A DNA stretch of 64,000 bases, taken from Dipylidium caninum. Taxonomy: Eukaryota > Platyhelminthes > Cestoda > Cyclophyllidea > Dipylidiidae. The position numbers were made by a program, and so were the translations under genes. The notes under the pieces are model-generated. The model made no database searches. It saw only the letters and a list, made by a program, of their open reading frames with translations, and had not been told where the DNA came from. Below are positions 12,480-24,500 of this stretch, piece after piece (positions within the stretch are counted from its first letter, which is position 1; every line of letters starts with the position of its first letter). The stretch spans positions 124,001-188,000 of the forward strand of contig QEYB01001329.1 of the NCBI GenBank assembly GCA_017562135.1, read 5' to 3'.

Positions 12480-12890
12480 CATTGACGGCGATTTTGCTTA
12501 GACCTTGTAGGAGCAAGATCCTCTGTCGCCAACATCGGAGATTGTTGAGAAACTTAGTTTATTCAGAGAATCAGTGCGAAAGATGGGCAGGGTGCCACAT
12601 GAATAAATTCCTTGCTAAGAACGTAATCGAGCTCTCCTTCAACCGGATGATAACATGGAGTGAAAGTTGATTGTCTTCTAAAAAATTACATATCAAAGAG
12701 CACGTTGTGGATCAGGAGAACGTAGCCCTTATACCTCTACAACAAATTTAAGTCCGATTAAGGGAATATTGTGGTGTGTATTGTGGAACACTCAAGGACT
12801 AATGGATTATGGCCCTGTGAAAGCGAACGACAGGCCACATTTGAAGAAGCATTGCCAGAAATAGGATGATTTCGTAATAGTAGTTCAAAA
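12480..12890 (+). repeat. Repeat N, copy 1 (direct partner at 57545-57845)
   Basis: Both copies contain TGTAGGAGCAA, GTGCGAAAGATGGGCAGGGT, CAACCGGATGATAACATGGA, GTGAA-GTTGA and ATTTGAAGAAGCATTG-CAGAA, in the same order. Identity is about 80%, with deletions in the second copy. Confidence 0.85.
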
Positions 12891-13909
12891 AAGAGGTCAA
12901 CAATGTTCAAGAGGTAGGGCATCGTATTGTGTGAGAATAATGAGAAGCCACATACTGCTTTGGGGACTCGTCAAAAATTTGAGAACGAGGCCTAGAGATT
13001 CGCCGACTTGCAACCATTTGAATATCATTTGTTCTTGTCCCCACAAATTTTTTATGGAAGGGAAGAGTACGGAAATAAAGAAGTCATTTAACAAGGACTG
13101 GTTTAACCTTTTACATTAACAGATGCAACATTTTCAAAAATGGGGTATACAAATTGTTGGTAAGTAAAATACAATATGGTTTACTTCCAAAACAGAGTGA
13201 ACTTTTCGATAGACCTCAACCTGCTCCTTCTCCTCCCCCCTTGCCACCTCTTCATCCCTCCTCCTATTCTCCACTCTATTCGCACTCAAACGAGGTAGAG
13301 CCGTGGATGAGGATGAAACGACTTACGATACGGGCAGCATCCAGACTACTTTTTCCTCACCACAACTCCGTCCCCCGTAGCTTGCGCGACTCAGGCAGCA
13401 GGAGCTTTGGCGGACCGCATTCGCTCCACGGCATCCAGTAGAAGCGAATCGTCCCCATTTCCGCTCTTCCGTAAAAATGACCGGAGAACGTGGAGAAGTT
13501 CCCATTCTATACCTTCAAACCCTTTCATCTCGCTTCCTTTTCCATATGTTATTTTGGGACGGAATAAAAAAGACAACTCTTGGAAGTCTTCCATTTTACT
13601 GTTACATTTGACTGGTGGAAAGTATCTCTCGGGTGGCATTATTTTCCAGAATAACTACCTCAGTGTATTTCGACTCAGAACTCTACACATTTGTACACTG
13701 AATAGGCGGGAGTTGTCCAGACAGAGTGGTGGGGACCACGAGGTGCGCGTGGGATACAAATGCGCAATTAAGGTGAAGTGTAAAAAGAAAGCCAACCATG
13801 TTGGTGGGTCGGAGATGAGAGACGAAGGCGTTCATGAGACAATCCACATTCACCGACAACAGAATTATTTTCTGATAATCCTGCATTGCGCACTCTATGC
13901 GAGCTGTTT
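12891..13909. other. No recognisable gene; longest open frame of the window
   Basis: A 168-codon frame runs at 13407-13913 (+). It has no recognisable domain, minus-strand frames overlap it, and a diverged counterpart of the surrounding DNA near 57120-57480 has no matching frame. I therefore regard it as chance. Confidence 0.4.
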
Positions 13910-14400
13910 GTAGGCAGCCCACCGAGCTTGATCACCGCCATTCGATCACTCACGCTACCGTGTGGACGAGTATCGCATTGCAAAAAGCAAACTGCGTGTG
14001 GGTCATGTCGCGTCCAAAGCCTCGCGAGACCGACGAAGAAAATTGTCTTGAGCAAATTTGTCTCAATCGACAGGTTTGCAGGTGAGACTTGTTATTTTTC
14101 GTTCCAATCCTATACACTCCGTTCTGTCTGATTTTCGGCTAGCAGAGTACTCTTGTTGTTGCTTTGATCCGACAATCTGCTTCTTCAAGTCTCGCTCCAC
14201 CGAACATCAGCTCTTATTTACCTACCGCCACTCCTTCGGTCCGCTACCTCTCAGACCTCAGGCCGAAAACCCAGTTGGCAGTCTGGGGAGCGAAAGGAGC
14301 ATCTGCGAATACCGAGGTGTGAGGAGAAAGGAGTGAGGCGAGAGAGATAGAAACGCAACTGAAGTGGGCCATTGAGCGGTTGATGGGGGAGGTGTCCTTA
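13910..14400 (+). repeat. Repeat X, copy 1
   Basis: It matches 57850-58190 (+) and the minus strand of 63100-63630. Landmarks are GTTTGTAGGCAGCC-like, TGTGGGTCATG, GAGACTTGTTA-TTTTCGTTCC, CTTCAAGTCTCGCTCC, TCAGACCTCAGGCCGAAAAC and TGGGCCATTG. The 5' half (13910-14050) is shared only with the 63-kb copy. Confidence 0.85.
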
Positions 14401-14544
14401 CTGGCCACGCCCCTGGATAGGTGACGCGTACCTGTCTGTCTCTCTACCCTGTCCGTTCTAAGGAATGAGTGACATTTTTCGACGGATTTGACGGAGAGTA
14501 GGCAATACGCGTGGACATCATTTGCCACCTCTTTGGGCTTAAGT

Positions 14545-15300
14545 ACTTACTTAGTCCCAACAGGCGTCTCCTTCAGCCCAAAAGGCTGTCTCATATGCGT
14601 TCACAACAGGGAAGAATGAGTGACCAGGTAACGTGGACTCTTCTTCCTTTTGTCTTGGGGAGTGGTGGAACACGGCGGAGTGAATGTGAGCAGGAAAGTT
14701 CCAACTAAAGGAAATGCGGGTGAAAACTCGAGAGGCTACCGTCGAGAGCCAAGTGGAAGAGAAAGTAATTGTTAAGGGAGGGGTAGTAAAAAACGTGCGC
14801 CGCGACACGTCATCATTTGCTACAGTCACACACTTGGACCAAAAATGCCCGGGATTCATGCTAAACTCCAAGTGCTTCTTTTGTGAGCGTTAATTTCCTT
14901 CAGTCAGGGGCTTCAGTGGAGGAAGAAGAGGAAAACAGGGGAAGGAATTTGGCGATTGCGATTGCTCAAGTGCGTGGGAGTGATTGACGGCATTTGGCTG
15001 TATGGATGTCGAGCAAAATGCTGGTTTATGCGAAACGAGTTAGAGACTTTCCTCGAAGCTTAAACCCCACCATTGCATCAATGCTTCCTGACGCAGGCGC
15101 CGTACGCTCCGTTGTTTTCCTCATTCTCCAAGTTCCATGGGAAGGACGTTTTCTTAAAAGATATATCATCACCTGTCCATATGTACCAGCAGCGCTTTGA
15201 ACGTCGCAATCTTCCACGTCTATGCAAAGGCTGTCTACTCCGTGGAGCAGCAAGAAGACGCGAGTTAGGTATTGTCTGAAGCGATATGTATAATCTTCTG
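14545..15300 (+). repeat. Repeat Y, copy 1 (direct partner at 58225-58810)
   Basis: Shared blocks are AGGCTACCGTC-AGAGCC, GAAGTAATTGTT, CACACACTT-, TCTTGTGAGCGTTAA-TTC, GGCGAT-GC, TGTATGGATGTC/CATGGATGTC, GAAACGAGTTA, CCCCATGGGAA-like, TAAAAG-GATAT-ATCAC-TGTCCATAT and TCTACTC-G-GGAGCAGCAAG. Identity is about 70-75%. Confidence 0.8.
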
Positions 15301-15560
15301 CCAACACTCTCTCGAATCACTCCACGGTGTGTTGGGTACACTGGGCAGGAAATCAGAAGTGTGAACTCACTTCGGTGAAGAGATTAACAACTTTCGAATT
15401 GAATTGCAGTAGGGTGTACATGATCTCAGTAACATACTGACTATCGCCTATGTGGTGAGTGCTACGCGAGGCTTCAATCAGGAAGACTTGTCCTGTGAAT
15501 AGATCTCATCAGCTGACATCCAGTCACAGTTGACCAGTAAGTCTTGATGCGACTGGACCA
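15300..15560 (-). repeat. Module T and flank, copy paired with 58895-59165
   Basis: The plus-strand text runs CACTCTCT-GAATCAC, GTGTGAACT, GAATTG-A-TAGGGTGTA, GTGAGTGCT, GACTTGTCCTGTGAATA, CATCCAGTCACAGTTGACCA. It parallels 58895-59165. The last part is module T in reverse orientation. Confidence 0.75.
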
Positions 15561-15699
15561 CTCGAAGTTGACGAAGACAGAAATGACCTTCTTCACACTG
15601 TCCAAAGACGAGGTCAGGGGTCTTGAGTAGCAAAATAATTGTGTCGAGGTTTGTTCTGTCTGCATGGCCTCATCATCATGTTGGTTTATCTCGTCACAG

Positions 15700-16050
15700 C
15701 TTGATAACTCCTGTTGGGTTGTGGGGAGATAGAGGCCTAAGTTCTCACTTGTCGTTGTTTAAGCCATGCCCCGTTATTGGCCGATATCATGTTGGATAAG
15801 TTGACTAAGGAGAATTCTATTGAGTCGAGGAAGAGTATCTTCAAGGCAACGCTGACATAGACCAGTGGGGATAAGGGCCGAGTGAATGTGGTGTACGTTA
15901 ACCAACTCCCTCTTCCGCAGTGACAACCACATGCCATCTACTCCAACATCAGGTAACCAATGTGATTCGAAGGATTCTACGCATTTACATCAAACATACA
16001 GTCCCGCGTACTGCCGATGTGAGGATCTATGGTGCTTTCATTCCGTGTAC
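15700..16050. repeat. Fragment related to 60330-60510
   Basis: AACCACATGCCATCTACTCC, followed by CATCAGGTAACCAA, resembles AACCATATGCTATCTACGTC followed by CATCAGTCAACCG at 60472-60510. An upstream ATTCTATTGAGTCGAGGAAG resembles ATTCGATCGAGACTAAGAAG. No gene is recognised here. Confidence 0.5.
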
Positions 16051-18589
16051 CCCGTTTTGACAATGGTGCATCCCATTTTCTCGCCCTTTACATCCGTATC
16101 ACTCTCATCTCTCCTCTCTCCGTTTCTCTCCGACGTCATTCATCGCCTTCTAAGGGCCTAAAACCCATTCACCTACGTCTGCTTCACTTCATGCTCTCTT
16201 ACGTCTCTCTTGAGTCGGAGATTCTTGTCCTCGGTGAAGTCCAATTTCTCCTCCAGTCTTACACTCAATTACCCAATCAATTAATGACATGTGGATACTT
16301 CCCTAAATTTCGTCGTAGTCAAGCTTTTCAGGTTCTCGTTATTAATTTACTGACTCAGCCGCGTAGATGGCTCATTACCCGGTGGTAGAAATGGGAACGA
16401 GCAAGTATCTGTCTCACAAGTGCATGCGCGTGTGAACTTTACCGTTGCGTTAGCGCTGAATGTCCTATTGAAGGCGGTGCTGGACAAAGTTGACGGCGTG
16501 CAGCATAGGAGACTTGTGAGACTGCTTTCACCTTGTCACAACCATGTATATGAGCTCTAGTTGAAAGAAGTTGATACAAATTTGTGCTTGTTTAACCGCC
16601 CAACTTAAAATCTGGACTCTTCTCGGTATACTTTGTAAGGTTCTAACTCCGAAAAAAAACCTGCACTGCCGAAGATTGCCTGTGCACAAACCTTCGTTGT
16701 CGGCAAAGTGATATGCTCCGAAGAAACGTGGAATGCTTTCACCTGGATTTCCTGGGAATTAGATGCAAAATTTCATCTGCCATCGCTTGATGAGAGGCAT
16801 TAACTAAACCACAAAAACAGTCCGTTTGCAGATCCACGCGACGCCCAAGCCAGGACGAAAGTCACATAGCTTTGCAGCTTCACAGAACGGAATAGGTCTT
16901 TCGTCGCTTGTCCTCTTAAGGAAGCAGATACATCTGGACTCCATGGAAAAGAAGGCGTTCTGAGATAGAATTTGGTGACTTCAGTTGGACGGCGTTGCAT
17001 CTGCAGAAAGATCATTTGTGCTGCGCACAGGATTACTGAGGACTTGGAGGAATTCCCAATTCTAGCCCTTCATTCTCATTCACATAGCCCAGTTTCCCCA
17101 CACCCAAATGACTCTCTTCTTGGTTAAGAAAATCATGGTGGTTGGTCTCACCTTAACCAGCACTACTAACGCTCGCCTTTGCATTCTTGCGATTTAGTAT
17201 CACCTGTTATTTAAACGAAGTTTAGTCATTCAGATGGCATTCTTCGGCTACGTAACCTCTTCAGTCTCTCTCGTTTTCAGACCTTGCACGTTCGTGCACT
17301 GAATGGAGGGAAGAGCGTCCCCACAGATTAGTGAGGCCCACCGCGTTGGAGACAAGTGAGAGGAGGCAGACTCATTCTCTCTTGAGGAGGCAATCCCCCT
17401 GTGGAACTTTTACCAACTATGCTTGCCCGTCGATAGCAAGAGTTCCATTTAGTCACATTTCAACACAAAGGCTGAATGCCAAACATTTTTAAGTTTTTTT
17501 TCGAAGCTTTCGCTTCGGTCTGCTACGCTCAGTGACTCACTTTTACGTTCGAAATCCACCTTTTCATACCTCGCATTGTGAAGAAAGCGACTTTCCATAG
17601 GTGGAAGCCATCAAGTGGGATGAACATTAGATACCATAGGTGGTCGGGACAGTAGACTTGTAAGGATAGGAATAAACAATGTGGGAGAGGAAGGAAAGGT
17701 TGAAGAGAGAAGGTTTCATGTCGACTCGCAACCGAAATTGATGAATTTGACACATTGGCTTATCGCCTCACCGCCGTCTACCGATGCTTTGGTTGGCGGT
17801 ACATTCGGGGGTGAAAGATGAGAGAAAGAGGGTTTCTCATGCCACTCGTCAAAATTAAGTGGCCATCCTCACCTCATCGTGCTCAGCTTAGTTGTAGAAT
17901 CGTAGTGCCCCAATTCTCGAGTACATTTGCTTCTTCTACCCATTCCCCTACACCTTCCCTACGCTTCGGCATTCCTACTGACGACAATTCCACTTATTCA
18001 TTCGTCTACCATTTCCCTTTGTAGGACAACAACGGATTGTGTTGAGGCGTGATCAGAATCCTGAGAAAAGGGACAATTTCGAGGTAGTTGAGTGACAAGA
18101 GTTTAACAAATGTGTGAAAGTCAAAGCCAAGAAGATAGGCGAATTAAATCATTCAAAAGAAGGCAATGTGAACGATTCGCTTCCACCGGGCACCTTGGAA
18201 TCGCCAACTGTGTGAGTCGCGCAAGCGATGAGTGACGGAGTCTTGGTGAGGAACGAAAAAGCAGCCTGACGTGTTGCATTTCGCCATTCACTGAATGCCC
18301 AGACTTGCAAGTCGTTCGACCCTCATCCTCGGCGTCATCCCGTCTGAACAAGGCTGAGTGGAGTAGAGGTGAGTGGATGAAAGCTGATGATCTGAGGTGC
18401 ACGGTATGACAGTTTTCGGATGCAAAAGTGAGTGATTGTGCCAACCAAACCGCTGATGTGAAGGCTCAGCAATCGGAGAATAAGTAAAGCAAAGCGAAGC
18501 GCAAATCTCATACTTCATGGAACTTTAAGAACTGCGGTTATCGGTGAGCAAGTCTAGGAACGGCTCGCGAAACATTATTCTAAGCAAAG
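16050..18589. other. No recognisable gene; weak repeat traces
   Basis: Short frames only (up to 119 codons at 16029-16388, plus). The stretch near 16840-17310 faintly parallels 56895-57410, for example CTTAAGGAAGCAGAT. Otherwise I see nothing. Confidence 0.4.
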
Positions 18590-19070
18590 AATGAGTCTTT
18601 CGTCCCTGAATGTGGTTTTTCTCCTGTTTCATCTCCACCCCACCAACGTGGCTTAACTTCTTTCCACACTGATTCCTGATGGCCTACTCATTTTTTCACG
18701 CTACTCTCTTCCACCTATGTCCCAAGTAGTGGGGGCGAAAGTGACCCAGGAGGTTAATCTGCGAATGAATGACATCGAGAGATGCGGCCACAATTCTCAT
18801 TTTGATGTGATGAATTTGCAAGAAAAGTGAGCATTTTGGTGGAACATGGAGCAAAGAGTTCATTTGTCGACTTTGACGTCGCAAACGTCATATGGAAAAA
18901 AGGGACAATACATGCATTCTGAGCCCGTGAAGCCGTAAAGGTAGGAATTGTCCGAACTTCTCCTCGCCATCTCCGCTTGGTAATCGCATCCAGGCAACCG
19001 ACTTGACATGTTCATCGTGCATGGGTGGCTACTGCACGGCAACAAATTGAAGATTGGTCTGCGATTTGGA
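18590..19070 (+). repeat. Repeat M, copy 2
   Basis: This is a shorter version of 3150-3990 with the same order of landmarks, for example CCAAGTAGTGGGGGCGA, CATTTGTCGACTTTGACGTC and TCGTGCATGGGTGGCTACTG. Identity is roughly 75-80% where aligned. Confidence 0.75.
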
Positions 19071-19509
19071 CTACTAAGCTAAATTTATGTCACCTGTGTA
19101 TCTTGTGACATTTGGCATTTGCTGATTTTCAGTCTCCGGTAGCAGTCGGTGAGGAAGTGACACCAACACTTACAGGCTCACATTAAAGACCAAGGCAAAT
19201 TCTTCTGCATTCGGTCTCTGCTGTTTTCATCCGAAAAGCTCCTTTTTAGTATTTCGCCCCTGCGATCGTCACCTCCCGTCTACTTGTTTCTGCTTCTCCT
19301 CTCTCCTGCCCATCAGACCTCAAGGGCATCCTGATAAGATGAATGACATCTATGTTAATCAGTGGACAGTCGGTCTTGAGATGCACCTTTCAAAGTACAT
19401 TCAACGAGGCACTGTGTAGTATTCACTCGCAGGCAATTGTAATAAAAAATGAAGAGGAGCCCGCAGATCCTGTTGGATAGGCGTGAAATACCCACGACGG
19501 CTGCTCAAG

Positions 19510-20970
19510 GCAAGTGGGAAGGGCAGAGGATGCATTTATCCTTGGCGAAGTTGTTTTACCTCCACCCAATATGGGCTCTCTGGGCCTGAGGAGGCAAACA
19601 ATGGTGATAGACTGTTTTGAGCACTTGTTGTGGTTGTTCCATGCCTGTTCTTCAGGAACGGTTGGGTATCTAGTCGTTTTGTTTACAAATGAACGACTAA
19701 ACTGGCAGAAAATGTATTTAGCGATGGCGAAGGTGTTTTCCCTAAGCAGCACGAACATAATCTCTGGATCTGGCGCGGCAAATGAGGCTGATGAAGAGCC
19801 TGTGTAGAAACAGTCGTCTTCTCGACTTGGTGGGTCATTTCGTCGGCTTCAGTGAGGAAAATGACGATATGCTTTATAAACGTCATAAGTATAAGAGGCG
19901 AAAGGCAGCGGCGACATGAAGGCGTGGCTGACGAGGTACCGTGTAGAAAATTAAGGCCGCTGTTTCGAGGGGAGCATTGGAATGCATCGAGATGGACTCC
20001 GCCTTAGGCGACACAGGGGACTACAGGTCTAAATCTTGAGCTCCCGCACGAAAGGAAGATGTCCACTGATTAAGCATTTTTTGGGTATCTCAAAAAGTTA
20101 GGGATGCTATGGGATATGTCGGTATGCTGGCTCCGCGAAGCAAGAAATGCCAAAAGGAAACCGGTATTTTGTATGGAGTTTGACGGCTTGGTGGCTTTGC
20201 ATGCCGAAGCCCTTTCAAAAACCTCAACTATCGGGTCGCACGACGAAAGAGAGGACGTCGGAGATGTACTATGCCTTAAGCGTGGGGCGACTGGGTTGGG
20301 GCCACCCGCATTCCAACTCTCCTCCAGCCCACGAATCTCATTACTCTTACCTTCACACACGTCAACTTTAAAATATTCATGTTAAGAATGGTAAAATATG
20401 CTTCTATGTGAGACTTAGATCAGTTTGATTTGTAGCACCTTGCCTTAAGTCCTTACCACTAGTTATTCTGTTTTTCGACCCTTTGAGCAGTGTGATGCCG
20501 TCCGATGTCTGCACTCCCCTTGGTGATTGCTTTGAACATTTCATTTACTTTCCTCGTTAGGCCAACACCCCATGTTTCTTCCTTTTAACCATATGCACTG
20601 CTCCTCTGCCTAAGGTCAGTCCAACGATTATATACTGCTGCGCACTTTACGCTTCTTGCGCACACACAGTCGGTTACGAAAGAGACATCGCCACCGCTGC
20701 GTCGAGGCAGTAAGTGTAAGAGCATAGAGTAGACACAATGGAAAGCACCACTGGCAGCGCCTACCTATTCCTCAAATAGGCTCAAGTTGTCCAGAGGAGC
20801 AGGCAAGCGTCAACTCCGAATAGTCAAGTCGCCTTACGAGCTCACTGGTCACTTGCGACTGCATGTCAGTTGATGAGTTTTATTCATGATTGATGTCTTC
20901 GCGACTGAAACTCCACCCACCACTCAGTGCACCGACGACAATCAGCGTAGTTCTCAGACCATTTACGAAA
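19510..20970 (+). repeat. Composite repeat copy (Q/R/S/T), paired with 40930-42125
   Basis: It aligns with 40930-42125 throughout: GGGCTCTCTGGG-CCT-, GCAAACAATGGTGATA, CACTTGTTGTGGTT, CTAGTCGTTTTGTT, then module R (19835-19960, GAAAGGCAGCGGCGACA and GGCTGACGAG-TA), then GTCGGTATGC, then module S (20655-20760), then module T (20835-20970). Identity is about 75-80%. Frames are not conserved between copies. Confidence 0.85.
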
Positions 20971-20994
20971 TAATTCAATTCAATCTCAGCCTCT

Positions 20995-21565
20995 TAAACT
21001 TGATCGAAGTTCGCTCGTACCTCTGATTTAACTTCCCAGCGCTGAGTGAAGGCGGTGAAAAGATGGAGGTCTAGGTTGGATAAGTAAGTCCCCTCGTGAG
21101 ATTCCAACGAGAGGCAAAGGCAATCTGCAGTCAATGAAGACTGTGCAGTAGTGATGAAAGGTGAGTAAAGGTGGGACAGCGAACTGAACTGGATTAACTG
21201 CTGCCTCAACCCTCCAACATCGCGACAACGGCCAAAACTTCTGCGCCTGAGACCGCTGCTTTCTGCTATGCACCACTTCGTGGAGCTTTCTAATGCTCAT
21301 TCCACTTGAGAACTTTTGTACCCACACCAGCACGTTCTACACTCCAAAGTGTCCTGTCGCGCAAATTCGGCTTTCTCTTACTTCCCTGCCCCCATCCTCA
21401 CCAGTTTCTTCACTTATGAGTGGTGGATGAAGCTGTGGCTAGGCCACTGTTACTGTGACCATTTCAACTCACCTCAGCCAAGAAGAGAAGGGGAGAGGAC
21501 AGGCTTTGTTTCAGGGGCCGGAGTCGAATGCACCTTTCGACAAGTAGCATGTGAAAACGGTTAGG
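20995..21565 (+). repeat. Module V copy
   Basis: It follows module T as at 4.1 and 42.1 kb. Landmarks are AAGATGGAGGTCTAGGTTGG, GCTTTCTGCTATGCACCACT, CACTCCAAAGTGTCCTGTC, GAGTGGTGGATGAAGCTGTGG and GTAGCATGTGAAAACGGTTA. Confidence 0.85.
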
Positions 21566-24500
21566 TGCCTTAAATGAAGCATTTCAGTGAAGGCGAGCCA
21601 CTTTGAGACATTTGTTTCGGCGTTCCTCTTTGACAAGTTCGAAACAGGTTGTGGATTTTGCTTATCGCAAGATTATCCTGTTGCCTCTGTATAATGTGTG
21701 GTTAGAAGTCGATATGCATTCAGCAGGATTCTTCTTCATAGACGAATTATCTGACTCACAAGTGACATTTGCTCATATTCTCATCAGACACGAGGAACAT
21801 CTCCAGATTGTCTTCTGCGTGCTCTACTCCACCATTACGCGATCAAGTTCTCTCCAGAAATTTTGTTGCATATGTCGCGCTCCACTGCGTCCACCGTCAG
21901 ATCATCCACCCGGACAAAAGGGTTCTCGAGAGTGCGTGGGGTGATGAGGTGCCGCTTCGAGAGGTTACATGAGTGAGCATGCAACCGACGGTACTTAATC
22001 AAAAGAATTTTTCTTAAACTACCACCGGCGTTGGTGGATGGATCCCCAACGCAGCACAGCCACTGTCACTTCTTCTGCATTTCATCCCCACATCACTCCC
22101 TAGTCCGCCTCTCACACTTAAAGCAAGCACAAACCGCACAAGGGAAAGGAATTTAAAAGGACCAAAAGTAAAGTATGTGTGGAATCATTGTGCAAATAGT
22201 CATTACATCAAATAAACCACTTAAAGTCCTTTACAAAAATAGATCTTGAGACAGTCAAGAAACACATCTTAATCCGATGAGTCCCAGGGACTTTAGTTGA
22301 TGGCTGCTTCGGTTCAGTATGACAAGAAACCTCGAGGATAGGCCGTTGGTCATCTCACAGGGACGTCTCTCGGGTCTCAGCGTGGGCAGAGGAAAGAAAT
22401 GCTAATAAATGGATCTGAGTTGTAGATGGAAAGTGGCAGATGTGGCGAAGGAAATTGCTGGAGGAAAGTCGAGTTAATGTTCCGACCATAATTAGGGAAA
22501 AGGGACAAAGGAAATTGAATAGGGGCCATCACTAAAAAACCTCGAATGTTGGCCATTATACTTGAGAATAGAATGGGCCTCAGATTTACATCGCCTTGGC
22601 TCGTCCGGTGACAACATGTGCATTACTGGCTGGTCTGCCAGTTTAGCCAATAAGCTTCCGTGTTCGTCTATTTACCGATTAGCCCATCAGGCAGTGTGTC
22701 GTCTCTGTCAATTGTCGGACGACCATCGAGATCGTTCTAACGTCACTGCAGGGGTCGATCGGCACAGGTGTTTTCTCAAGTCTCTTACCAAGTCCCATCA
22801 TTAGTGAGTCATTATTGCAATGCTTAAAGTGCCCGGATTGAGAGCTACGTTGACTTGGTTGAGTGTAGCACTCGGAAGACCCTTCTTTGGGCTAAGGTGG
22901 GCACGTTGTGTGAGGCGGACGGTGAGGATCGCCAAATGCGTCTGGCGAGTCTGTGAAGATTGAGGAGACACGTAAAGTTGCTTACTGATTCGCGTGTTTT
23001 GTTCTGGTGCACAACCATGAACTAGCGATTTAGTCATCGGCATTTTGCGGTCAGGTAGAGTGAGGCAGTTTCGCAAAGGATGAACTACTTCCATCACGAT
23101 CTTTCCTCTCCTCCCTTCGGCAAATAGGCACCACCTGTCGAGTGATGAAACATGATACCTGACGGGACGAGATAGGTAAAAGGAAAAATGGGAAATGAAA
23201 AAGAATTTCGACTGCCTGTTCTAGACGACAAGTGATGGTGCAAATAGACTCCAAAAGCAGGAGGGGGCACCACAGACAGTTTGGTGGCCGTGTGCACATG
23301 TAGTTGCATTCAAGCTCTTTGTAACCCTCCTCTCTCTCCTCCTCTCTTTGGTCTCTTCCCCCCTTCCCCCAACCACCTCAATCCCCTCAATGAGAATAAG
23401 GATATTTAACGGATGAAAGCAAAGAAAAGGGCCTCGAGATACATTTAAATTATATGCCTGCCCGTTGTTCAGCTAGCCGTCACCCCAGCAGATGAGAGGG
23501 CTTTTAAGTCCTCCAGCAGCGCAAAATCGGATTCGTTCGATTCACGTTTTCTTGACAGTCTCGGTCCCTCGACCTCTTCCGAGTTTTTCGACCCACTAGG
23601 TTAATGCCGCTCTCACTTTGGCGGTTTTAGTCCTGCCACACTGACTCAGGAAGATTGGCACGTGATGAGTGCGTCGAGGAGCCACCTTTGACCCTGAGTA
23701 ACTCCCGAATGGACGCTAGAAAGATTTCATCAACTGTCTTGCAGTGGTTGATGGGCTGAGCCAGAGGCTCAAGTGGCTCAACAGGCAGACTAGTGACCAA
23801 GGCACCCTCAGAGAAACCACCCGATGTTTACAACTTATCGAAATGTCTTCTGCAAGTGGACGAGGAGTTTAACCGTTGGCCGGCTGACCAGTTCGTTCAC
23901 TGACGCAAAATGTTGTGAGGCAAGCTCAGACCAGATTGTCAACACGGTCAAGGTCACGACACCTGTGAGACCTGGACACACACCCCGATTAGGGCGGCGA
24001 CCAAGTTCAAGGTCCTGGGATAATATGGCGGTGTTCACAGTCATCATGTCGCGACATTCCACACTGAGATTAACATCAATTGCTTGCATGCCGACACTGC
24101 TGTGGAAATTGCGAATTCTCTACATACATCTCCCACTGACAGATGTATGATATCGGATTTAATTAAGCGGCAGCGAGGGCGTCACATCGAGTGTCGAACT
24201 GGTCTGAGGGGTTGGAGGTGTCAGCTGTTACAGATGGGTGTCAGATCAAATAGGAGCACATTCAAATCTCAAGAAGTGGATCGGAACACCTTCTAGGCAT
24301 GATCTTTACTTCGAAGACAGGAGAAATTCAACAATAGGAAGTAGAAGACGGTGGTCAAGCGTTAAAGTGTCATTCCAACTGACGCAATGTGTGGCACTTG
24401 CAAAACAGTGCAATTTTAATGTCTCAACTTGCGTGATGTAAAAAAGAAGGCATTCCAAATTAAATTAGACATTGAGAGCTCCTCTACTAGGCAGATTATG

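Noticed and set aside
13407..13913. Longest open frame (168 codons, plus strand)
   Set aside because: No recognisable domain, overlapping minus-strand frames, and the diverged counterpart region near 57 kb has no matching frame.
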